Counted from the first letter of the stretch, positions 48,761 to 60,039 are shown. The stretch: DNA of 64,000 nucleotides from Geotrypetes seraphini (GCF_902459505.1 NC_047094.1:25033241-25097240); one strand, 5' to 3'. A program made the numbers and translations. The notes: generated by a model from the letters alone, not told the origin.

Positions 48761-49610
48761 GTACTGTATAGATGCAAATAAATCTTTTAAGATACTTTCC
48801 TCTTTAATGCCTGCCTTTGGTATTATTGTATTTGTTCCCTGATGCGAGGTAGCTATAAAAATACTACACTTTAATTGACTCCTTAACTTTTCATACAAAA
48901 TGTTGAGAGAGATGTATGAACCATTGAACTAGTTTCTCTTCTGATTTGAATACTCAGCCAGAACAGGGGCCGGATACCATAGCTGATCTTGGTTGGACTC
49001 AATGGATTGCAGTACTTTTACAACTTGTAAAGGTGCGTTTGGGGCTAGCCCATTGCCTCAGAGACAAACCTATGTTGTTTATGTGGGAACTCTGGCTGGC
49101 AAGATTCAGAGATGGCAAGTGGGCACCAGTCGCACCTCCCAGAACAGAGGAACTCTAGTCTAAACCCATCATTCAAAAGGTGGCAAGTCTTGGGTTCCAA
49201 AGAGGAATCCTGTTCTTTACCTCTTAGGCTAGAGAGGAAGGTGAAAGAGACAAAATCTTAAAGGCTTAGTGCTATTGCCACAGTTGACATCGGTTCTGAT
49301 TAAGCTGGAAGCCCAAAGGAGTGCGGACAAGTTGGGCAAATATTAAATTAAAAGCTGTATATATATATAATAAATATAAGAAAATGATCAGAATGCATAC
49401 TTAAAATAATTTAACAAGTATAAAGATACTCGTTAAATTATTTTAAGTATGTGTTCTGATCATTTTCTTAGCTTTCATGATAGAAAATGTAGCATTCTTA
49501 CAAGATGTGCAAAGGGATAGGATTGTGGCAGGCCCGGTACATATTCCTAGACTGAGCTTCTGTTTCCTGTGTTTGGCTGAGGGTTGAGTTCCTCAGAGAT
49601 AGCATTCACA
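48761..49610. other. Sequence after CCZ1 exon 8, no further exon recognised
   Basis: Contains an almost perfect 40-bp-arm hairpin at 49378-49469 (GAAAATGATCAGAA pairing with TTCTGATCATTTTC). A weak open stretch at 48949-49158 has no CCZ1 similarity. Otherwise unremarkable. Confidence 0.45.
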
Positions 49611-49613
49611 GCC

Positions 49614-50170
49614 CATGGAGAGAGAGGGATTCTCAACCATTGCCACTAAGAAAATCACAACTAAAAGCATGGAATGTTGCTACGATTTGGGGTTCTCAAC
49701 CACTGCCGCTAAGAAAATCACAACTAAAAGCATGGAATGTTGCTACGATTTGGGGTTCTCAACCACTGCCGCTAAGAAAATCACAACTAAAAGCATGGAA
49801 TGTTGCTACGATTTGGGGTTCTCAACCACTGCCGCTAAGAAAATCACAACTAAAAGCATGGAATGTTGCTACGATTTGGGGTTCTCAACCACTGCCGCTA
49901 CGATTTGGGGTTCTCAACCACTGCCGCTACGATTTGGGGTTCTCAACCACTGCCGCTAAGAAAATCGCAACTAAAAGCATGGAATGTTGCTACGATTTGG
50001 AGTTCCGGAATCTTGCTATTCTTTGAGATTCTGCATGAATGTTCTTTGGGATTCTGGAATATTGCTAATCCTTGGGTTTTGGCCAGGTACTAGTGACCTG
50101 GATTGGCCACGTGAGAAACGGCTACTGGGCTTGATGGACCATTGATCTGACCCAGTAAGGCTATTCTTAT
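49614..50170 (+). repeat. CR1-like LINE 3' end with a 63-bp tandem array
   Basis: The unit GCATGGAATGTTGCTACGAT followed by TTGGGGTTCTCAACCACTGC is repeated about five times with a 63-bp period, then shortens. The copy ends GATCTGACCCAGTAAGGC...TTCTTATGG. Because 63 is a multiple of three, a 21-residue repeat stays open in two frames. This is not evidence of a gene. Confidence 0.85.
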
Positions 50171-50215
50171 GGCTGAATTTATTGTACACAAATAGCATAC
50201 TCTCAAGAGAGACAA

Positions 50216-50268
50216 GGGGCCCTCTTTTCCTAAGGTGCGCTAGGTGTTTTAGAGCGCACTAAATCAAC
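50216..50268. mobile_element. Half of a TTTTACTAAGG-family MITE
   Basis: GGCCCTCTTTTCCTAAGGTG opens a copy that breaks off after GCGCACTAAATCAACGG, where the L1 5' end begins. The matching half was not found after the L1 poly(A). Confidence 0.6.
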
Positions 50269-50813
50269 GGACTTCCGGCGGAAACATGGCGCTGTAGACA
50301 GCGTGCTGCTACAGCTCCGTGCACCTGACCGCGGCGCGGCATTTTATCTGCTTCTTTTCCCCAGGTTTGGGTAGCTCGCGGCACGGGGGAGCTGGCTGGG
50401 AAGCGACGCGATCAGGCGGATCATCGAAAGCAGACCTGCGACCCTGTTCGGGACGGCTGGCGACCACGTGGCGCCGCGGATAGCGTGCGGCGGCGGCTTG
50501 GATCCCCTGGACCGCGGCGCGGCTCTCCCCTTGCAGGTTTGCTCCCGGGACTGATCTTCGCCTCGTGCTGGGGGGTTTTCTGGAGGCGCGGTGCGGCGCG
50601 ACACGGATCTGACCCTCCCAGCGGTACTGCAGTCTCGGGCCCGGAGGTCTTGGTGGTCCTCTGGTGCTGCAGTGGGTGTGTGGCTGTGGCTCTGTGGCGC
50701 CGGGCCGCAGCGTGCTCCCCAACTGCGGGCCAGATTTCGGGTCCGGGCTTTTTCCTGTGCTGAGGAGGATTTGGGTGGTGCAGCGGAATCCGGGCACCCG
50801 GGACAGAATCAAC

Positions 50814-51671
50814 ATGGCGTCTAAGGTGGTCCGGAAAGATCGGGAGAGGAGTAAACTGCCAGAGGCCAAGATGGCGGATCCCGTGGCGCCCCCTTCGCCG
50901 GAGACTTCACACCCATCCTGGGTCTCCGCAGTCACAGTAGAGGTTCAGGCTGACCTGGAGAGTTCTTTGGGGGACAAGCTGCAGCGCATACTTGATAAAC
51001 TGGACACACTGGACCAAAGATTTGCCTCCCTTACGTCGGAGGTCAAGGAAACTCAGCAGCGGGTGAGTGCTGTGGAGGATCATGTCCAGCAACTTGCCCA
51101 GGAGCAGTCCGCCCACACTACAGAGCTGGCTGCGTTGCGTGCCAAGGTGGATGACCTGGAGAACCGGTCCCGCCGTAACAACCTTCGATTCGTTGGCCTG
51201 CCCGAGTCGGTGCGGGACGTGGAGCTGGGGGCGCTGTTAGAACGTTGGTTGCCCGAGTCCTTGTCTTTATCATCTTCCTCGGGCCCCTTGCGGGTGGAGA
51301 GGGCGCATCGCTTGGGGCAGCGGAGAGAAAATGCTGATAGACCCCGTGTGGTCATTTGCCGTATCCTGAATTATCATCACAAGATGGAGGTCCTGCGTGC
51401 GTTGCGGCAGGGCAAGAAGCTCTCGTACGACAACAAGCCCATCCTTTGCTTCCAGGACTATTCGGCGGAGGTCTCTCAGGCACGGCGCAGATTTTCACCT
51501 CTATGCACCCGTCTCATCCAGCGCCACATCTCTTTTTCTCTACAATATCCGGCTCGCCTGAGGTTGACACATCTGGGTAGAGCTCATCATTTCGACACCT
51601 TGGAGGCCGCACAGCGTTTTGTGACGGAGATGCTGCCAGAGGATCCACCCCAGGGAGCTGCTGTGGACTGA
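50814..51671 (+). CDS. L1 ORF1 protein, 285 residues
   Basis: RNA-binding chaperone of an L1 retrotransposon. From MASKVVRKDRERSK, a coiled coil spans about residues 45-110 (ILDKLDTLDQRFASL, VSAVEDHVQQLAQEQ, ELAALRAKVDDLENRSRR). An RRM follows (NNLRFVGLPES), then the C-terminal domain (RPRVVICRILNYHHKMEVLR, GKKLSYDNKPILCFQDYS). This order is that of L1 ORF1p (Transposase_22). An upstream in-frame ATG at 50664 would add 50 residues of GC-rich 5' sequence. The ATG at 50814 is preferred because the protein then starts with the basic leader usual for the family. The stop is TGA. Confidence 0.85.
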   Translation: MASKVVRKDRERSKLPEAKMADPVAPPSPETSHPSWVSAVTVEVQADLESSLGDKLQRILDKLDTLDQRFASLTSEVKETQQRVSAVEDHVQQLAQEQSAHTTELAALRAKVDDLENRSRRNNLRFVGLPESVRDVELGALLERWLPESLSLSSSSGPLRVERAHRLGQRRENADRPRVVICRILNYHHKMEVLRALRQGKKLSYDNKPILCFQDYSAEVSQARRRFSPLCTRLIQRHISFSLQYPARLRLTHLGRAHHFDTLEAAQRFVTEMLPEDPPQGAAVD

Positions 51672-52302
51672 GGAGATCCATTTCTGGGCACCAATCTGTG
51701 GTTTGCGTAGGACTGGGGGTTTCTCTTTTCTTCCTCTGTGCTGGGTCTCTGTGTTTTCCTGAGGGAATGCCTGGAGGGGTGTGTGCAGGGGGAGGGGGGT
51801 ACACCCGCTGGTCCTATGTTAGTTTGGGTCTGTTCTTGGCCTATATGGTTATCTGAGCATAGGGGATGGGGCTTGGTGGGAGGGTTTGAGGGTAGGTGTT
51901 GATGCTGTGGTGTTAGGGGAGGGGAGGGGTGGCGTTGAGGGTCTGGGGGGGTTTGGCTGATGAAGATGTTTCTTGTTACTCTCTGAGTTTTGGGGTTTGT
52001 GGGTCGGGGGGTACTGGTCATTACTCCCGTGGGAAGGTGCATTTGGTTTCCTGGAAGTGATGCCCTTTTTGGGGTGTCTTGAGTATGGATTGGGTGAGGG
52101 TTGGTTGGGGCAGAGGGAGAGAGGGGTGGTGGGGGGGTAGTTGGGGGGGGGTGGACCTCGGAGGGGTCTAGGGATTTTGTGGTGGGGCTTCTTGTGGAAG
52201 TTGGGGGGGGGGGGTTGGGGGGTTCTGTGCATTGGGATTGATTTGGAGGCAGGGGTATGGTTCGATTCATGGAGTAAGGGGTGGTGAGCAGCCGGGGGAG
52301 CG

Positions 52303-55123
52303 GTGGCTGGGACGCTTCTCTGGTACTATACTGTTTCCTTTTTCTTGTGTGACTTGTCTAGTGAGTGGATTGCTCTGGAATATACTCTAACTTCTTGGAA
52401 TGTTGGGGGGATCCACTCCCCCATTAAGCGCTCAAAAATTTTGCAGCGTTTGAATCGTTCTAAAACCTCTATTGCCTTTTTACAGGAGACCCGTTTATCC
52501 TCAGTGGAACATGCCAAGCTCTGTACCTGGTGGGTGGGTTCCTATTTGGAGGCGCCCGCGGTGGGGGGAAAGGGAGGTGTTATTATTTTGATCCGTAAGG
52601 GCCTTCGCCTACAAACTCAGAAGGTGCTCCGGGACCCTAGTGGGCGTTATATCGTTGCCTTAGTGTTACTTGATAATCGGCCTCTTTTGCTCTGTAATGT
52701 CTACGCTCCTAATAATCCATCGGCCAGGTTTTTTAGGGGGCTTCGCAATCATCTCCTGCAGTTTGGAGAGGTTCCGATGCTGGTGGGCAGGGACTTTAAC
52801 GAGGTGCCGGATCCAAAGTTGGATCGCTCTGCCTCTTTGGGAAGAGAGACCTCTAAACTTTATACGGGTGGGCAGCTTTTGGAATCCATCTTGGGGTTGC
52901 TTGATGTGTGGCGGGTGCTACACCCGTTGGAGAGGGATTACTCCCACTTGTCCAGGGCGCACGGGACGCTTTCCCGAATTGATTTTATCCTCATCTCTCG
53001 CGAGCTGCTTCCCCGGGTAGTGGGGGTTGAGATGGGTCCCATTGAAATATCTGATCACGCTTGGGTGGGATTTCGGTGGACCTGGGGAGACTCGCGGATC
53101 AATAGAGGGTCCTGGCGATTTCCCTGTTACCTGTATAGGGATACCCATTTCCACGAGTATTTGATACAGCGTTGGCGTGATTTTCAAGTTAACAATCAGC
53201 AGCATCGGGATGATCCCATTCTCTACTGGGAGACGGCTAAGGCTGTCTTACGGGGGGATGTCATTTCTTATGTGGCCAGAGAGTCGAAGCGGCGGCATAG
53301 GCAGGTTCTGGCTTTGGAGCGGAAGGCGACAGTGTTGAGACGCCAGTATGGCAGGGCGCCCTCCTTCCTGCTTCGGGCGCAGCTTTTAGAGGTCCAGCAG
53401 GAACTGAATGAATTGCTGCATCTACGGGCGTTGCGGACGAGGGAGTACTTTAAGTTTCATTTATTTCGATTTGCGAATAAGAGTAGTCGATTGTTGGCCC
53501 GCCTGGCGCATCCGAGGGGTGGACCGGAGAGCATATCGGTGCTTCGGGGCCCTTCAGGGAAGCTGCATCATAGGCCGGAGGAGATTTGTGAACTGTTGCG
53601 GGAATTTTTCGCTGAGGTGTATAGAGATCCTGGCCCTGAGCTTTTGGATGGGCAACTTTACCTTGACAGCCTCGATTTGCCTAGCTTATCTCAGCGGGAG
53701 GCGGCCGTTTTGGATCTTCCCATTACCGCAGAGGAGGTGGAAGGGGCGATCGGGGTCAGTCCGTTGGGAAAGGCGCCGGGCCCGGATGGGTTTCGGAGTG
53801 AGTTCTATAAGTTGTTGGTGACGGACGTAGCGCCAGTACTGGCTGAGGTTTATAATCTGAGTGTCGCTAAGGGCTTTCTCCCTCGCTACGTAAATCTAGC
53901 GTCTATTATAGTTCTCCCGAAGCCTGGCAAGGACCCTCTTTTGCCTGAATCGTATCGTCCTATCTCATTGTTGAATTATGAGGCGAAGCTTTTGGCTAAA
54001 CTTCTGGCTAACCGCCTGGCGCGTGTTTTGCCATCGGTGATCTTAGACTCTCAGGTGGGGTTTGTGCGGGATAGGCCGGTGGCTAAGAATATCCGGCGCA
54101 TCTTGTTGGCGTTGGAACGGGTGGGACAGGACGGTAGCCCCGCCATGCTCATCAGTTTTGATGCAGAGAAGGCCTTCGATAAGGTGCGGTGGGGGTACCT
54201 TTTTGCGGTGCTGAGGACGTACGGTTTGGGCCCCTTCTTTTTTGGTGCAATCCAGGCATTGTATAGTGATCCAGAGGCGCGGATATTAGTTAATGGGACT
54301 TGCTCGGGTTTTTTCCCTATTGGCCGGGGGACTCGCCAGGGCTGTCCCTTGTCGCCGCTCCTTTTTGTGCTATCTTTAGATCCTTTGCTTCGGGAGCTTC
54401 AGGCAAATGCGGATATTCGGGGATTAGTCCTGGGTGATTCACATTTTAAACTGGCGGCGTTTGCGGATGATCTCTTGGTCTTTTTAACAGACCCGCAGCA
54501 TTCCTTGCCCGTATTGTTGGAAAGTCTTCGGGAATACGGAGATTTCTCTGGCTTCGCCTTGAATTTTGCGAAATCTGAGGCGCTGGCTTCCTCGGTTCAT
54601 CTTCGGCGGAGATGGGGGGCTGGTTTCCCGTTGCGCTGGGCTGACACCTCTTTTAGATATCTGGGGATTAGGCTGACGATGGATGTGGCCCAACTGTATC
54701 GTCTTAACATTGATAAACTCCTGGCGGATACTAAACTGTTGCTAGCCAAATGGCAGGCGTTGCCGTTGTCCCTGTTGGGGAGAATCCATTTATTCCGTAT
54801 GGTTGTATTCCCGAGGTGGCTTTACGTTCTTCAGACTCTTCCCCTTTCCTTATTGCAGAGGGATATTCGTTCCCTTACCTCCTTATTGATCCGGTTTTGT
54901 TGGGGTGGGCGCAGACCTAAACTGAAATGGTCCCTGTTGGTGGGGCCTGCCCACGGGGGTGGTTTGGGGGTGCCTGACATCCGGGTTTATAACCAGGCCT
55001 GTTTGCTTCGTCATCTTAGTGATTGGGTGTTGGGTACCTCTTTTTATACGGATCTCTCTCTGGAGAGGGATCATTTCTATCCTCTTCATCTCTTGTACCT
55101 CCTCCATGCCCCGTTGTCTAAAC
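52303..55123 (+). CDS. L1 ORF2, endonuclease and reverse transcriptase part
   Basis: Endonuclease motifs: TSWNVGG, FLQETRL, LCNVYAPNN, GRDFNEV (the family usually has GGDFN), SRIDFILIS and SDHAWVGF, so the catalytic acids and final His are present. Reverse transcriptase motifs: GKAPGPDGFRSEFYK, ASIIVLPKPGKD, YRPISLLN, SFDAEKAFDKV, GTRQGCPLSPLLFVL and FADDLLVF. The reading frame runs on into the hAT insertion and stops at 55197. The ATG at 52303 precedes the endonuclease by about 30 residues. The real start could differ slightly. Confidence 0.88.
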
Positions 55124-56225
55124 CAGTGTTTTTCAACCTTTTTTGGGCAAAGGCACACTTGTTTCATGAAAAAAATCACGAGGCACACCACCATTAGAAA
55201 ATGTTAAAAAATTTAACTCTGTGCCTATATTGACTATATATTAAGTAATTCTCTTGAATAGGAATCAAATAAACACAAAGAAAGTATTTTATAATGCTGC
55301 CACCGCCAACAACACCGTTGGCGGTGGTGGCACTCAAGTGGCTAAAGAGCCGCAGTTTGCCGGCCTAGGGACAACACTGGAGGGTGGCCAGCTGTGCACC
55401 CCCTTGGGACGTAAACCCCCCCCCACCCTGGTATGCCACTATCTGTACCTCACTCCCTCCCTAAGACCAAAAATTCTCCTTTCTTCTATTCCCCGTGTAC
55501 ACAACCATCTCTTTCCCTCCCTTCCTCTCTCCAAAGTCCATGCCTTCTGTGTCCAAACACTCATTCCCTCCCCCACCTCAGCATCTCTTTCCCTCCCTTA
55601 CTCTCTCCCAAGTCCATTTCTTCTGTGTCCAAAAACGCATTCCCTCCCCCACCTCAGCATCTCTTTCCCTCCCTTCCTCTCTCCCAAGTCCATGCCTTCT
55701 GTGTCCAAAAACCCATTCCCTCCCCCACCTCAGCATCTCTTTCCCTCCCTTCCTCTCTCCCAAGTTCATGCCTTGTGTCCAAAACGCACTCCCTCCCCCC
55801 TTTTGTGTTCCGTGTTTGCCTACCAGCCCATATTTGCAACTTTCTCAGCAAAACGAAGCTCAAGCCGCGAGGCTTGTCTTCTGCTTCCTGTCTGCCCTGC
55901 CGCACACAAATAGCCGAACGGAAGTATTCTCCGACGTCAGCGCTGACGTCGGAGGGCAGGCTTTGCTTAAGCCCTCCCTCCGACGTCAGCGCTGACATCG
56001 GGGAACGCTTGCGATCGGCTATATGTTAGCTGCAGGGCAGGCAGGAACAGAAGAAGAGCCTCGCGGCTCGAGATGTATTGAACTCCGCGGGTCCCCCGTC
56101 CAGCTCTCTCCTGTCCACGTGGGGCGGACCGCCCCTCTCCCTAGACTGGTGGTACTGCCCTGATGGCGGCCCTGACCGTACGGCACACCAGGCAAGTGCC
56201 GCGGAACAGCGGTTGAAAAACACTG
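55124..56225. mobile_element. Non-autonomous hAT, 1,102 bp, inserted in L1 ORF2
   Basis: CAGTGTTTTTCAACC and GGTTGAAAAACACTG termini, flanked by GTCTAAAC at 55116-55123 and 56226-56233. It is the same element as 41948-43393 with four instead of about eight minisatellite units (55506, 55582, 55658, 55734) and small deletions near both ends. It keeps the CTCCGACGTCAGC/GCTGACGTCGGAG palindrome. Confidence 0.93.
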
Positions 56226-56233
56226 GTCTAAAC

Positions 56234-57291
56234 TGCCGAGACCCTGTAAGCGTAGTATTTTGTTTCGGTCCTTGTGGACAGTGTGGCATCAAATCCTTCG
56301 GTTGTGGAATCAGGACGCTCATTCTAGTGTATTTCTACCGTTGGCGGGGAATTTAGCTTTCCCTCCGGGGGTTGGACCTTCCGTGTTCGGTCGCTGGAGG
56401 GCGCGGGGGGTGGAACAGTTGCGGCATGTTCTGCGGGATGATGGGTCTCTCTCACCTTCTGCTGAGTTGGTGGGGAGGGGGGTCCCTGAGATTGGCCTTC
56501 CATTTGCTTACTGTCAACTCAGTCACTATGTGGCTTCCCTTCCGGGGACTTCCTTGCGGGGGGATTTTGGGACCCAGCTCTGTACTTTTTTGGCTGCGGA
56601 TCCTGATACTAGGGTCTCTATATCTGCTTTGCATGGCCGGATTCTAGCTCTTTGCCCGCCTAGGGTTTTCCCTGGTATCTTGGAGGCATGGCAGCGGGAC
56701 TTGGGTAGGGACTTGGGGGACGATTTCTTGTTAAAAACCCTGAATCGAACTGCGGGCTTGGTACATAGTGCTGAGCTACGTGAATGTCACTTTCGCACTG
56801 TCCTGCGGGCCTACGCTTCCCAGAGTCAGGCTTACCATATGGGTTGTATTGATACTCAGTTATGTATCCGCTGTTCGGTGGAGGTAAATTCTTATTTTCA
56901 TGGTCTCTGGAGTTGTGCGGGGATTCAGACCTTCTGGACGGAGCTGGCATCCTTCTTACAGGGCTTGTTGCGGACCCCTGTGCCAGTATCCGTGCAGTCT
57001 ATGCTGTTTGCCCATTTTTCATTCTTGTATATGTACAATTCTTATGAAAAATTATTTCTTAGTAAATGTTTTATTTTGGGGAAGAAATGTATCTTATGTT
57101 GCTGGCTGTCTCCTGAACCACCTTCATTCTGGTACTGGAGAAATCGCCTCCATGAACTTATGGGCTGGGAGGCCCGTTTGGCTCGTTCGTCTCGACGCCG
57201 GAGCAGAGACTTTGTTCACACTTGGACTCCATATTTGAACATTTTGACTCCTGAGAGTCGTAGCCGGGTCTTGAATAGACTCCACCTCTGA
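56234..57291 (+). CDS. L1 ORF2, C-terminal part after the hAT
   Basis: Open in the same frame as 52303-55123, because the insertion plus its duplicated target is 1,110 bp (370 codons). It carries the L1 cysteine motif CIRCSVEVNSYFHGLWSC (C-x2-C-x8-H-x4-C type) followed by IQTFWTEL. It ends FWYWRNRLHELMGWEARLAR and SRVLNRLHL before TGA. With the insertion set aside, ORF2 would be 1,292 codons, the usual L1 ORF2 size. Confidence 0.85.
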
Positions 57292-57555
57292 AACTGTGCT
57301 TCTAGGTGTATCTGCTGTTCCCTGCTTACGAGTTTTTCGGTATCTGTGGGGGGATGGGGAGGGGTGGGTGGGGGGGAGGGGCTTCTCTGTCGGGGGGTGG
57401 GGGTATGGTGGGTCCGGGGAGGACATAAGAGTCCAGTCCTCCGCGGATGTTTGTTGAAATTGCATACCATGGTTGTTCTGGTTGTTGTATTTACTGTTGC
57501 TTAATAAAATAGATTTGAACATAAAATCGCTGTGGAACTTAAAAAAAAAAAAAAG

Positions 57556-58540
57556 ACAGCTGAACTACTGCCACAAGAAAGAGGCTTCAGTTATAACTGA
57601 AAGCTATGGGGGTTTTGCCCTGGCTGCTGCTTGCTTCAAGTTCACCTGTCCAACAATTCTCTTCCCTCATCCACCAACCAGCAGCACCTCTTTTTCCCTC
57701 CCTTCCCACTACTCCATCCATGCATCTCTCTTTCCTTCCCTTCTCACCACTCCACCCATGCATCTCTTTCCCTCCCTTCCCACCATTCCACCCATGCATC
57801 TCTCTTTCCCTCCCTTCCCACCACTCCACCCATGCATCTCTTTCCTTCCCACCACTCCACCCATGCATCTCTCTTTCCCTCCCTTCCCACCACTCCACCC
57901 ATGCATCTCTCTTTCCCTCTCTTCCCACCACTCCACCCACACATCTCTCTTTCCACCACCACTCCACCCATGCATCTCTTTCCCTCCCTTCCCACACATC
58001 TCTCTTTCCCTCCCTTCCCACCACTCCACCCATGCATCTCTTTCCCTCCCTTCCCACCACTCCACCCATGCATCTCTTTCCCTCTCTTCCTAACCCCTAG
58101 CCCATGCAGCATCTATCCTTCCCCCTCCCCCCCCCCATAGCCTATGCAGCATCTGCCCTTCCCTTATTCTCAACCTCAGCCCACCCCCCCCCTCCACTCA
58201 GCTGGACCCTGTGGTGCGACCTCTCCCCAGTTCCAGACTCTCCCACCTAACACCTCCCCATCACTGTAATTTAAAATATTCAGGCCTGCCCTGGAAGTGT
58301 TCTTTCTGCAGCACTTCCTCTTCCCGCATAGGCAGGACGCTGCAGAAAGAACACTTCCGGGGCATGCAGATGGCGGGAGGCCCGCTTTGTTGCACTGCCA
58401 GCTGCCCAAAGATTTTAAATTACAGCAGCGGTGAGGTGGTAGGTGGGAAGGGTCGGGAGAGCTATACTTCCGATTGCCAATTTTGGGGGAGGCCACGGCC
58501 CCTATGGCCTCCGCCGTTCTGATGCCTATGTGTGGTTTTA
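57556..58540. repeat. Polypyrimidine minisatellite and hairpin block
   Basis: From about 57690 to 58090, a unit of about 36 bp containing CCACTCCACCCATGCATCTC is repeated roughly a dozen times with length variants. At about 58288-58370 a hairpin (GGAAGTGTTCTTTCTGCAGC pairing with GCTGCAGAAAGAACACTTCC) recalls that of 8364-8450. It is probably the interior of another TIR element whose ends were not found. Confidence 0.65.
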
Positions 58541-58696
58541 TTGTGGATGTTTTATTGTACCTTGCGCAGAACTTATGGATGTAAAATAAATACATGCTGT
58601 AAGCTGCCTAGTATTTGGGATAGAAATTGTGAAAATAAAAATGATAGATTATATGCAGGTATTTTCGGTATCCCTAGTAGGCTCACAATTTAACCT

Positions 58697-58849
58697 CTCC
58701 CCCTTTTATGAAGCCACGTAAGGCTTATTTTATTGCCGGCCGCAGCGGTAAAAACGCCGACACTCATAGAATTCCTATGAGCATGGGAGTCAATATCGCC
58801 GTGGCCAGCGATAAAAAAAAAGCCTTACGCGGCTTCATAAAAGGGGGCC
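58697..58849. mobile_element. Palindromic MITE, CCTTTTATGAAGCC family
   Basis: CCCCCTTTTATGAAGCCACG and its complement CGCGGCTTCATAAAAGGGGG form the ends, with inner GGCTTATTTTATTGC arms. Sister of 31714-31866. Confidence 0.78.
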
Positions 58850-58985
58850 TAAGCATTGTACTTGGGCCATTGGAGGGTTAAGTGATTTGCCCAGGGTCGC
58901 AAGGAACTACAGTGGGTTGAACTCGGTTCCCCAGCTTCTCAGATCACTTCCCTAACCATTAGACTTCCCCCTCCACTCTCTAGAC
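58850..58985 (-). repeat. CORE-SINE, antisense
   Basis: The complement reads an A-box-like TCTAATGGTTAGGG, a B-box-like GAGTTCAACCC and the CORE block GGGCAAGTCACTTAACCC. It is the same class as 2471-2660. Confidence 0.72.
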
Positions 58986-59531
58986 ATTTGCACGAGCGTG
59001 AGCAAAAATGGACTTTTACCCCAAATAACTGCGAAACCGTCTCGTCTGAGTTGCACAGCGGAGTGCGTTTTGTGGAATCGGGAAGATACACGGCACGAGG
59101 TGCAATTAAGAAGCTGGGCATTAGCAGCGTAGAGCTTAGTTATACCACTCTGCTATTTTGGACCATTTCGTCCGTTAGCATCTCCTCCCCTGTTATTTTG
59201 AGTCAGTTTCCCCGAGTGAAAAGAACGCAGTTTCCCCGAGGCAGAAAGTTTGCAAAACAGAGGCCTCTTGTCAGGAGATTTCACGAAGATCCTTTCAAGA
59301 ACCTGACCCAAGATTTCATCTTGCAGGCTACGTCTTTCTCAAAATTCATTTAACTTTCCGTTTTGAATTTCACAATTTAAAGGCACCACACAGTACAGAT
59401 ATATTATGGGGGATCTGCTATTTGTTTTACAAAGAAGGGCTGTTTTGATCTCTCTCGGTTAGTTTGAAAGGCTATTTTTGTTAACTACAGACTTTTTGGA
59501 ACTAAACTTCATTTAAAAGGAATTTTTTTTT
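58986..59531. other. Region without a recognised feature
   Basis: An open stretch of 121 codons (58988-59353) has no recognisable domain, and the surrounding sequence shows no splice or promoter support. TTTCCCCGAG-type strings repeat near 59208 and 59230. Confidence 0.35.
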
Positions 59532-59542
59532 TTAGACTAGTG

Positions 59543-60039
59543 TATGATTGGGCATAAATGTATTATGCCATTTGGGTTGCAGAAAGAATCTCCAAGTTTT
59601 TGGCATTGGAGGAATCAATTACATCGCTTATTTTTATTTGAGAGTTGGGAGGTTCGAGGTTCGCCTAAAAAAACTTTTTATGGACGTTTGGGATCCTTAT
59701 AGTCAGAATCTTTCACCAAAAATACGAAGTTTGGTTATCAATGATTTATTATGAAAATTAGGTTTACTAATTACATTCCAGTTATTTATTTTAATTCTTT
59801 ATTTTTGTCAACTTTCATCCAGGGTGAGGGATTTCATTTAGGGGAAGATAGTGGGTAGGGGATGGAATTAAGAGGGGTGTAGATAAGATTGAATTAATTC
59901 ATATGGAAATTAAATTTCAAAGAATGATTTAAATGTGTATGAAATATTATTGTAATTCTTATTGTATTGAATGTATTTTTGTATTATCCTATTGTACTGA
60001 TTATTTGATTCTTTCAATAAAAAAAAAAAAAAATAATTG
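59543..60039 (+). mobile_element. 5'-truncated L1 with 11-bp target duplication
   Basis: Identical TTAGACTAGTG lies at 59532-59542 and 60040-60050. Between them is an L1 ORF2 C-terminus (LFMDVWDPYSQNLSPKIRSL, ending VINDLL), a 3'UTR, AATAAA near 60016 and a poly(A) at about 60017-60033. The upstream part of the tail is frame-disrupted. It is a different L1 subfamily from 50269-57555. Confidence 0.85.

Larger units (their letters stand above)
50269..57555 (+). mobile_element. Near full-length L1-clade LINE interrupted by a hAT
   Basis: Structure: GC-rich 5' region (50269-50813), ORF1 (50814-51671), a G-rich spacer (51672-52302), ORF2 in two parts (52303-55123 and 56234-57291), a 3'UTR with G-rich runs (57340-57425), AATAAA at about 57503 and a poly(A) at 57541-57555. 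No clear target-site duplication was found. Both frames are otherwise open, so the copy is young. The interruption is the hAT at 55124-56225. Confidence 0.9.

Noticed and set aside
48946-49158. Possible CCZ1 exon 9 (acceptor-like ACTCAG at about 48958)
   Set aside because: The translation does not resemble the conserved CCZ1 sequence that should follow exon 8, and the frame is supported only by its length.
49615-50026. A 21-residue repeat protein
   Set aside because: It is the translation of a 63-bp tandem repeat in a LINE tail, open in two frames. No start context or conserved domain supports a gene.
51587-52270. Minus-strand open frame of 227 codons, proline-rich
   Set aside because: It is the complement of the G-rich spacer of the L1. 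Runs of C on the minus strand give Pro/Thr/Ser codons without stops.
57587-58140. Several overlapping long frames on both strands
   Set aside because: All are readings of the CCACTCCACCCATGCATCTC minisatellite.
58988-59353. A 121-codon open frame
   Set aside because: No recognised family, no splice or promoter support, and length within chance expectation for this composition.
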